DNA of 28,025 nucleotides from an uncultured Bariatricus sp. (GTDB lineage Bacteria; Bacillota; Clostridia; Lachnospirales; Lachnospiraceae), in NCBI GenBank assembly GCA_934320645.1, contig CAKRFP010000031.1, positions 1-28,025 of the forward strand. The letters are read 5' to 3'. This document shows positions 22,556 through 28,025 of this stretch, in pieces. Every line of letters begins with the position of its first letter. Position 1 is the stretch's first letter. The position numbers were made by a program, and so were the translations under genes. The notes beneath the pieces are model-generated. The model was not told the DNA's origin, did not search any database, and saw only the letters and a program-made list of their open reading frames with translations.

Positions 22556-23314
22556 TCATCTTCCAGAAATCCCTGGCACATTCAGATTCACACCAAGAAT
22601 TGCCTTAATGATCCAGATAAAAAATCCAAGCACCAGAAGTGGAATCAGGCAGGACGTTACAAGAAGCACCGCCAGTGATTCGATAAAATTATTGAGACTG
22701 TTCTGAATCTCATCGGAAATGCCTGTCACCTTATCCTTGATCTTATCCAGCAGGCTTTCATCCTCTGTACTTCCCACTGTCTCATCTTTTGCTCCTGTCG
22801 CCGCTTCAATTGTACTGTCGATCGAAGTCTGATAGGTCTTCTCGATCAGGCCGGACACCTTCACACTTGCCGGCACGATCAGATAAATAGCAAGTCCCAG
22901 AAGGACACATTTTACAGCAAGCCGTTTCAGTACTTCCTGCCTTTTGAATATCCAGACCGTCCCGAGTATACACGCCACCGGAATCAGTATCATAAACGTC
23001 GCATAGCCTGTGATCGTCAGTAAATATTTTTCCAGAAAAAGTGCACACAGAACGATCAGAAAACTGTTACTCAAATCCATCAGTTTTTCCGCCAGCGTAC
23101 TTCCGGAGTCTCCCGGTAAAAATGTGATTGCCGTGGAAACCGCTGCAGATGCCGCCGTAAGTTCAAGCACCGTCTTTTTCTTGTCATCTAAAGCCGAAAT
23201 AGTCTTCGCATGTGTCTTTGTCGATGTGGATATCTTCGTTCCTGCCGTCATAGATAAAATTGCCACAAGCAAAAGTACTGCCACGGCAATCAGTTTTTTT
23301 GAATTTCTTTGCAT
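22556..23314 (-). CDS. Unknown 252-aa membrane protein
   Basis: An unrecognised membrane protein. Residues 7-23 are an N-terminal hydrophobic segment (signal anchor). Residues 52-60 and 84-121 include two further helices (NSFLIVLCALFLEKYLL, TFMILIPVACILGTVWIF), 130-148 another, and 214-240 a last one (ESLAVLLVTSCLIPLLVL). Between 150 and 212 lies a soluble segment of alternating acidic and basic residues with a coiled-coil feel (DESLLDKIKDKVTGISDEIQ). AGGGAA precedes the ATG. It sits 43 bases upstream of the panE start and 41 bases downstream of the VOC gene, all minus, so the three may share a transcript. No function can be assigned. Confidence 0.7.
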   Translation of the reverse strand: MQRNSKKLIAVAVLLLVAILSMTAGTKISTSTKTHAKTISALDDKKKTVLELTAASAAVSTAITFLPGDSGSTLAEKLMDLSNSFLIVLCALFLEKYLLTITGYATFMILIPVACILGTVWIFKRQEVLKRLAVKCVLLGLAIYLIVPASVKVSGLIEKTYQTSIDSTIEAATGAKDETVGSTEDESLLDKIKDKVTGISDEIQNSLNNFIESLAVLLVTSCLIPLLVLGFFIWIIKAILGVNLNVPGISGR

Positions 23315-23355
23315 AGATTCCCTGCCTTTCGTATTTGTAGTATGTTATTTTCTCT

Positions 23356-23724
23356 TTATCCCCGCATCGGTGTCCTGACTTCAATCAGATTGCCGTCCAG
23401 ATCATAAAAACGGATCACTTTCTGTCCCCAACTGTACGTCATCAGCCTGGTAACATATTTGGTTTCCGGATACAGTTTTTCTAATTTTTCAGTAAACGCT
23501 TCCATATTCCGCTCTTCAAAATAAAGTTCACAGGAATTATTCTCCGGAACAACTTCTTTTCCTGTAACATCCTTCCAGACTTTTTCGTCCTGTAAAACAA
23601 GTCCTTCTGTCAGAATAACGTTTCCATCATTGTCCAGAATGACATCCAGACCAAACAGATCATGATAAAATTTCTTTGATTTTTCAATGTCTTTTACGAC
23701 AATCAGGATATTCCTTAATCTCAT
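23356..23724 (-). CDS. VOC (glyoxalase-like) family protein
   Basis: A 122-aa vicinal-oxygen-chelate fold protein. The two beta-alpha-beta-beta-beta modules are visible: ILIVVKDIEKSKKFYHDLFGLDV and FTEKLEKLYPE...IRFYDLDGNLIEV. The C-terminal Glu of NLIEV is a usual metal ligand; the first-module ligand (His/Gln) is less clear. These proteins span glyoxalase, antibiotic resistance and dioxygenase roles; context does not choose. The frame continues upstream to a GTG at 23736, but GGAGGAG is directly before the ATG at 23724 and is itself part of that extension, so the shorter form is correct. Confidence 0.85.
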   Translation of the reverse strand: MRLRNILIVVKDIEKSKKFYHDLFGLDVILDNDGNVILTEGLVLQDEKVWKDVTGKEVVPENNSCELYFEERNMEAFTEKLEKLYPETKYVTRLMTYSWGQKVIRFYDLDGNLIEVRTPMRG

Positions 23725-23849
23725 CTTCTCCTCCACAACCTGATTTTTTTACTCTATCAGTTTTTTTATTATACTTCCATCTATTCATCTTCGCAATATA
23801 CTTCGGAAGTCAAAAATAATTCATCAGTTTTTTTCTGATCTTCCTGGGT

Positions 23850-24095
23850 AACAAAAGTGGCCGACTCACTTTATGTGAGTCAGCCGACTTTAAGTAAATT
23901 TTTGATGAATCTTGAAAATACACTCGGACAAAAATTATTCCGAAACTGGATGTTGGCGTTCTTAATGTCGCCTTTCTCCGCATGCGTTGCATTTATATGC
24001 TTCCGGCAACGCTTCCCCTCTTTCAGCAGGAACATCCAAACATCAAAGTAACCGTCTTTTCTGCCTGCGCATACAAGCACTCAAATGCCTCCTGA
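23850..24095 (+). pseudogene. LysR regulator, N-terminal fragment
   Basis: The translated segment ADSLYVSQPTLSKFLMNLEN at about 23860-23920 is the recognition helix region of a LysR helix-turn-helix, followed by TLGQKLF. The frame then breaks: after about 23950 the family's next conserved part (MLPATLPLFQQEHPNIKVTV, in a different frame from about 23998) appears. The first helix is degraded, and after about 24090 the gene ends where the opposite-strand SdpI gene begins. It is a remnant; its C-terminal piece lies at 24598-24860. Confidence 0.75.
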
Positions 24096-24096
24096 T

Positions 24097-24474
24097 TTAT
24101 CTTTTATTTCCATATTTATCAAAATTTTTCCTGAGTGCAATCTCTGTCGGTATGATCGAACCAACCAGTGGAATCATCTGAAATACACACAGAATTCCCC
24201 CGACATTTCCTACGGCATCATTTGACTTTCCGATAACCGGAAGTAACACAATTAAAGATACCACCAGAAGAATAAATCCACAGATATACCAGATCTTTCC
24301 GCAATAATGATGCGCAAATACCCAGGTGTCCTGATTCTTCATTGACATCGATGTTCTGTAACCAAACACATAATTGATCTGATCCGGTGCTTTTTTCAAA
24401 AACATTTTTCCGAAGCCGATCATTGTAAATGGAATCAGTAAATCCATTATAAGCATAAAAATCCAGAATACCAT
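24097..24474 (-). CDS. SdpI-family membrane protein
   Basis: A 125-aa protein with helices at about 3-24, 58-80 and 92-110. The SdpI/YhfL signature is visible: NYVFGYRTSMSMKNQDTWVFA (34-54), as in the Bacillus SdpI immunity protein to the SdpC toxin. This family also contains members not linked to immunity, so the role here is uncertain. GGAGGTG lies 6 bases before the ATG. It lies between two fragments of a LysR regulator, so it probably arrived or was retained through a rearrangement, and the regulator may once have controlled a neighbour. Confidence 0.82.
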   Translation of the reverse strand: MVFWIFMLIMDLLIPFTMIGFGKMFLKKAPDQINYVFGYRTSMSMKNQDTWVFAHHYCGKIWYICGFILLVVSLIVLLPVIGKSNDAVGNVGGILCVFQMIPLVGSIIPTEIALRKNFDKYGNKR

Positions 24475-24597
24475 ATCCGCACCTCCATTATTTTATCTTT
24501 TTTCAGATTTTCTCAGATACACACTCCCAATTGTCTTATGCTTCAGTTTACTCTCTTGGGACAAATTAATCAATAAACAGTTTTCGGTTCTTGTGTA

Positions 24598-24860
24598 TGG
24601 TTGTGGTAAAAAAGAAACTGGAAATTTGTGTAAATGCCGGTGAATTCGCTTTTCTATGCAAATCAATTTTTAAGGTAGGACTCGCTCCTTTCGGACTTGC
24701 TCTGACTCCTAATATTTCACTGGTGATCATCAACCGTTTTTCAGCTGCCATCATGGAACTGGTTTCTGTCGGATACGGTGCTGCCTTTATTTTTGAAACA
24801 CACCTCATGCATCATACATTTTCCAAACCGATTGACTGCTATTCTAATTCAAATGCAGAT
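24598..24860 (+). pseudogene. LysR regulator, C-terminal fragment
   Basis: The plus frame reads ...FKVGLAPFGLALTPNISLVI, then MELVSVGYGAAFIFETHL, the typical end of a LysR effector-binding domain (LV..G.G.aFi.e). It lacks the HTH and the middle of the protein, and it runs into the 3' end of the opposite-strand Stealth gene. Together with the fragment at 23850-24095 it represents one decayed gene with its central part replaced by the SdpI gene. Confidence 0.65.
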
Positions 24861-25858
24861 TTATCCGGAAGAACTTTTGCAAATGCTTCATTCAACTCTT
24901 TTTTGACCTTTTGATATGGAATCTTCATATTGCTGTCATTGATACAGACAATCGGACTTTTCTGCTTTACAATCGTCATGGCAAGCTCTTTATTTGTCTC
25001 TTTCAAGTCAAAATAGCTACAATATTTGCTGACATTTGCCGGAATAAAATCGCCCTTCAGCTTCTGATATTCCCGCAAAACATACTGACTCACATCCTCC
25101 TTATGCCGGAATGGATGCGAACAGACCTGATCCAGAAGCTCCGGTTCCAGATTCCATAATCTTCTGTACGTCTCTTTTTTCAGCGGTGACGGTCCATGAA
25201 CCGTGTAAAATCCGGTAAATCTTGGAAACATCGTTTCCAGCATATTGTAGAAAAAATACATCGGCGGATATCCAATGTGGAAATATGCCCCTGGCTGTTT
25301 TTTCATATTCTCCCGCTTGTCAAAATACTTTGCCAGAACCATGGCATTGTTTAAATAAATATACGGCATCGTTGTGTCATCCGCATTCGCTACATCTGGC
25401 TGCAGGGCAAGCATGTCTACCGGTTTGCCTTTCTGAAAAAAATCTTCCGGTCTTACCGTTCTCATTAAAAATGTATCATCGTTGAAGTAGATAAACTTAT
25501 CAGCAAGTCCTTTTATCCGATGGAAGTTCCATTCAATCACATGGCTGTTGAACGTTGGAAGATATTTTTCCGGAATAAAATCTTCATGGTTTACAATATG
25601 CAGTTTCGGATGACCGGTATCCAGCCAGTCTGGTAAATGACCATAGGTTACAAAATGGACTTTCCGCACCCACGGTGCAAATTTCTCTATTCCACGGAAC
25701 CAATATCGCATAAGTTCCCAATCACGATAGCGTTCTTCTCTGTCATCTACCTGAACAGCCATTCCCTGTTCTATCATCCGTTTTCTTTTTTCTTCCTGCC
25801 AAGCCGGATCTGCTCCATCTACCCAGGCAACTACAATGTCTATTTCGTTTGTTCTCAT
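24839..25858 (-). CDS. Stealth-family sugar-phosphate transferase
   Basis: A 339-aa enzyme of the Stealth family, which transfers sugar 1-phosphates into phosphodiester-linked capsule or cell-surface glycans. The conserved regions are clear: CR1 EIDIVVAWVDGADP (5-18), CR2 RYRDWELMRYWFRGIEKFAP (43-62) with VHFVTYGHLPDWL and YFNDDTFL (124-131), and CR3-like HGPSPLKKETY. It lacks a signal peptide and acts in the cytoplasm. It stands alone: no other glycan genes are in the window, unlike the usual capsule cluster, so it may be a moved or remnant piece. No strong ribosome site precedes the ATG. Confidence 0.9.
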   Translation of the reverse strand: MRTNEIDIVVAWVDGADPAWQEEKRKRMIEQGMAVQVDDREERYRDWELMRYWFRGIEKFAPWVRKVHFVTYGHLPDWLDTGHPKLHIVNHEDFIPEKYLPTFNSHVIEWNFHRIKGLADKFIYFNDDTFLMRTVRPEDFFQKGKPVDMLALQPDVANADDTTMPYIYLNNAMVLAKYFDKRENMKKQPGAYFHIGYPPMYFFYNMLETMFPRFTGFYTVHGPSPLKKETYRRLWNLEPELLDQVCSHPFRHKEDVSQYVLREYQKLKGDFIPANVSKYCSYFDLKETNKELAMTIVKQKSPIVCINDSNMKIPYQKVKKELNEAFAKVLPDKSAFELE

Positions 25859-25946
25859 GTATCTCTACCAGTCTCTTTTCTAATTCCATAATCTATGAAC
25901 GCTTCGGATTCCCATTCAGCGCAGCTACTTTCCAAAGCTTCCCTGA

Positions 25947-26006
25947 CTATCTTTTATTTCCATACTTACCAATAATGAATGTACCATAAACAACCATAAA
26001 ATGCAT
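25947..26006 (-). pseudogene. Relic of a second SdpI-family gene tail
   Basis: The last codons (GKYGNKR then stop) and the 3' flank match those of the SdpI gene at 24097: about 30 bases at 24091-24122 recur near-exactly at 25942-25972 with one deletion. The upstream part of this short frame does not match SdpI. It looks like a duplicated 3' end left by recombination around the Stealth gene. Confidence 0.35.
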
Positions 26007-26136
26007 CCATTTACATGGAGAATTTTTCAAAAATGTATCTGTTCCGTAGTATCTCAGATAAAAACGAGTGAGGTTTCCTCACCTTTCCCCTCTCCCGGCA
26101 TACCCTAAACCAGACATCTATTTTCAGGAGGACTTT

Positions 26137-26661
26137 ATGAAAAAGAAAATGCTTGCTCTATTTCTGACATCCATTCTCACCATCGGACTTCTGCCTGGCT
26201 GCTCTAGCAGTGACCAGACAGATCATGGGGACAATGTCGACACGTCTGCCCCTACGCAGGAAGAAACCATTTCCCAGGACACCTCATCCAGAAAGCTCAT
26301 TCCTGTCACCTTAAACGAAGTCGCCCATTCCATCTTCTATGCACCACAGTATGTTGCCATCGAAAATGGATATTTTGAGGAGGAAGGAATCGATCTGACG
26401 CTTGTCACAGGTTTTGGGGCGGATAAGGTTATGACCGCTGTTCTTTCCGGCGAAGCGGATATCGGCTTTATGGGAAGTGAATCTTCGATTTATACTTATC
26501 AGGAGGGGGCAAATGATGTCATCATAAACTTCGCCCAGCTTACGCAGCGCGCCGGAAACTTTCTGGTCGCACGTGAAGAAATGCCGGATTTTTCATGGGA
26601 TGATCTGAAAGGAAAAGACGTTCTTGGTGGAAGAAAAGGTGGCGTACATACATCAATGTAA
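26137..26661 (+). pseudogene. NMT1/SsuA-like substrate-binding lipoprotein, truncated
   Basis: The frame starts at an ATG after AGGAGG and encodes a lipoprotein signal with lipobox LLPGC (C at about residue 23), then an NMT1/THI5-like binding domain: VTLNEVAHSIFYAPQYVAIENGYF, EEEGIDLTLVTGFGADKVMT and GEADIGFMGSE. The family usually binds thiamine precursors, sulfonates or nitrate for an ABC importer. Normal length is about 330 aa, but this stops at 175 aa, just after GRKGGVHTS, where an intact protein would continue. The ABC permease and ATPase are absent. I call it broken by the rearrangement at about 26645. The first half would still be exported. Confidence 0.85.
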
Positions 26662-26738
26662 ATTATGAGACGATTGTGATTTTGTGTAATTGGGTGGATG
26701 GGTTGAATAGTGCGAAGAAATCGCAGAAAATAGAATAG
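26652..26738 (+). pseudogene. C-terminal tail of an unidentified gene at the junction
   Basis: In a frame shifted from the lipoprotein the plus strand reads NVNYETIVILCNWVDGLNSA...SQKIE and a TAG at 26736-26738. It has the composition of a real protein tail but I cannot name the family. It probably marks where foreign DNA carrying the abi unit joined the lipoprotein gene. Confidence 0.3.
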
Positions 26739-26742
26739 CTTT

Positions 26743-26786
26743 AAATATAAGTGGAAATATTTTTGCTAATATCTCCACTTATATTT
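26743..26786. terminator. Terminator overlapping the end of abi
   Basis: AAATATAAGTGGA (26743-26755) and TCCACTTATATTT (26774-26786) form a perfect 13-bp stem with further pairing toward the loop. The right arm covers the TAA of the minus-strand abi gene. T-rich sequence follows on both sides, so it can end abi and the plus-strand fragment. Confidence 0.75.
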
Positions 26787-27709
26787 TGCAAAATTTTGTT
26801 ATCTCTTTCCAGTTACTCGGAAATCCCATATATTCAAAAAGATTATTCAACTTCAAATTTGAATTCTGCTTTTCATATCGGTCAAAAATATGCAATAATT
26901 GCTTTTTAAACAGTAAAAAATCGGTCTTTGGAAGTAGATAACGAAAAGTAATGACTACACTAAACAAGTCATTTTTTCCATATATGTATTTTGAGCCGTT
27001 TTTAGAGATGCCTAATTTTTTATGTAACAGTGTATCTGGAATATCAATATATGTATGATAGGAAAACAACCTTTCATTATGAGCGCATACATTTCGATAC
27101 AGCGTTAATACCTTTAAGTATTTTATCATCTCATTTTTCTTGACATTTCCAAAATCCTGGCAAATTGTTCCTTGCATATTTTGCGGTAAAAATTCAAACA
27201 TTTTAGATATTTGACCAAAAGTAAGTGTATTCATAATCACCCATAACGGAATATTATGATATTTGTTACGTTGGTAAACAAGATATTCGTAATCCTTGTT
27301 TTTGTTCGCCATCATATCTAACATTTTGATTAATTTGGTAATTCCATTTTTATTTTTAGGAATATTGCCGTAATTATTGGAATTGAGATATTCTTCCTGA
27401 CGTTCGCCATGTTTTTTACAGAAATGATAAGAAATGGACGAACGCATTTTTCTTTCTACGCGGCATAAATATTTAAAGAATATTCCACGTAACTCTTCAT
27501 CAAATTCATAAAGAGCAACTATGTCTTCGAAACATGCTTCATTAATATATTCGCTGGTATGAATATCAATAAAGGGATGTTTATATCCACCAATTAATGC
27601 ATAGTAACTGATATTCTGCAAGGATTCTACCGCAAAATCATCATCTGTAATAATCAGATTTTTTCAGTTTTTCAACCTGTGCGGTATATGTAATAAATGG
27701 CTTGCTCAT
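26779..27709 (-). pseudogene. Abi_2/AbiF-type abortive infection gene, frameshifted 5' end
   Basis: A HEPN-fold abortive infection protein of the Abi_2 (AbiD/AbiF) family. The 280-aa part from SLQNISYYALIGGYKHPF onward is intact, with the RNase-like HEPN motif RNVCAHNERLF (R-x4-H) in the middle and a C-terminal FPSNWKEI, a family hallmark. The natural start is the ATG at 27709, after GAGGT, giving MSKPFITYTAQVEKLK. The frame then shifts inside an A6 run (T6 at 27659-27664 on the plus strand). With five A's it would read KLKNLIITDDDFAVES and join the rest exactly, for 309 aa. A stop follows 8 codons after the A6 run in the present frame. Either the gene is inactive, or slippage restores it, or it is a sequencing error. 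A small RNA and terminator precede it. Confidence 0.85.
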
Positions 27710-27737
27710 ATGTACCTCGCTGCAAAATGTTCCAAAT

Positions 27738-27770
27738 AAAAAAAAGGAGAGGGACCTCGGCACCCTCCCC
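27738..27770 (-). terminator. Strong intrinsic terminator between the ncRNA and abi
   Basis: On the minus strand GGGGAGGG (27770-27763) pairs with CCCTCTCC (27753-27746) with one G-U pair and a 9-base loop, and eight T's follow (27745-27738). It stands about 30 bases upstream of the abi ATG, so most transcripts should stop before abi. Confidence 0.9.
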
Positions 27771-27808
27771 CGATCGCAGGCTTCGCAAGTTTCTGCAATC
27801 TGATCACT
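27738..27808 (-). ncRNA. Small structured RNA upstream of abi (putative antitoxin RNA)
   Basis: A promoter at 27843-27815 predicts a start near A27808, and the terminator ends the RNA near 27738, so the transcript is about 70 nt. Its 5' half folds as an 8-bp hairpin: GATTGCAG pairs with CTGCGATC (about 27800-27773) around a loop that holds a small CUU/AAG helix. The 3' half is the terminator. No ORF fits. An RNA with an intrinsic terminator before an Abi_2 toxin gene is the layout of RNA-antitoxin systems, and I recall that structured RNAs upstream of AbiF-type genes have been reported. That this one inhibits Abi is inference. Confidence 0.6.
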
Positions 27809-27814
27809 AAAAAT

Positions 27815-27843
27815 AATATAACTGATATAACTAAGAAAGTCAA
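27815..27843 (-). promoter_or_regulatory. Promoter of the ncRNA/abi unit
   Basis: On the minus strand TTGACT (27843-27838), 17 bases, TATATT (27820-27815): 5 of 6 in each box. It would start the small RNA and, by read-through of the terminator, abi. Confidence 0.75.
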
Positions 27844-27845
27844 CC

Positions 27846-28025
27846 AGAAATTATCCTCGCTTTAAATTATATTCGCCAAGAAGATTTTTATACGTAATAG
27901 CATATTTATTATTTACAAGTTGGTGTCTTCCAACTATTATAAATATAGGATTATTTGAGGTGGTAAATTTCGTTGCAACCACGCACCCTATGGGTTAAAA
28001 GAGATGCAGGAGCTGCGACGCCTGC
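27846..28025. other. Right edge, no gene seen
   Basis: AT-rich up to about 27960, with a 6-bp hairpin (AGTTGG 27918-27923, CCAACT 27930-27935). From 27961 on the composition changes and a plus frame reads FRCNHAPYGLKEMQELRRL before the window ends; it could be the start or end of a mobile-element gene but is too short to name. GCAGG (28006-28010) and CCTGC (28021-28025) form an edge hairpin. Confidence 0.3.

Noticed and set aside
23864..23882. GACTCAC/GTGAGTC hairpin as an operator
   Set aside because: It lies inside the LysR HTH codons and is explained by them; no promoter nearby.
26020..26136. Possible TPP riboswitch before the NMT1-like gene
   Set aside because: A CTGAGAT is present only on the minus strand and the conserved CTGATCTGG/GCGTAGGGA parts are absent; only a small GTGAGG/CCTCAC hairpin is seen.
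1..28025. CRISPR array, tRNA or rRNA
   Set aside because: No regularly spaced direct repeats of 24-40 bases and no cloverleaf or rRNA core sequence was noticed when reading through.

Overview
The window looks like chromosome of a Gram-positive, low-to-moderate GC gut anaerobe, most likely a Lachnospiraceae clostridium (Blautia/Dorea/Ruminococcus gnavus type). Evidence: strong GGAGG-type ribosome sites, Firmicutes housekeeping genes (PcrA, RlmD/RlmCD-type methyltransferase, YerC TrpR-like repressor, DUF1836 protein), the pairing of a phasin-like protein with an AarF/UbiB kinase, and small single-pass membrane proteins typical of that family. The genus is an inference.

Left island (1 to about 4750): a gene-free, hairpin-rich stretch (1-839), then the C-terminal third of McrC with a coupled small gene, spliced at about 1660 to the last codons of a probable serine recombinase on the other strand. 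Next is a tight two-gene unit of unknown function: a 488-aa protein with an N-terminal D...QxK nuclease-like motif and a 421-aa glycine-rich membrane protein. Degenerate direct repeats upstream resemble an insertion-sequence end. This is an accessory, probably defence-type, island next to rlmD.

Core (4754 to about 23700): rlmD, a small membrane protein, pcrA, yerC, a DUF1836 regulator, a PHP-domain phosphoesterase, a divergent GH2 glycosidase, a palindrome cluster, a compact dgkA-like/phasin-like/aarF-like/glgB operon, two membrane-protein genes (one a MATE exporter), a three-gene unit (small acidic protein, LOG family, metallophosphoesterase), a ketopantoate reductase, an unknown membrane protein and a VOC protein. 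Several consensus promoters and intrinsic terminators are readable.

Right accessory end (about 23750-28025): a LysR regulator broken into two fragments around an SdpI-family gene, a lone Stealth-type sugar-phosphate transferase, an NMT1-like lipoprotein gene cut to half length at about 26650, and an Abi_2/AbiF-type abortive-infection gene. Upstream of abi is a short structured RNA with its own near-consensus promoter and an intrinsic terminator between RNA and toxin gene, the layout of an RNA-antitoxin unit. The abi reading frame carries a +1 frameshift in an A6 tract near its 5' end.

Most interesting: the RNA plus Abi cassette (26743-27843) and the uncharacterised two-gene membrane/nuclease-like module (1783-4528). 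No rRNA, tRNA or CRISPR array was seen. All motif, promoter and repeat calls were made by eye; no database search was run.
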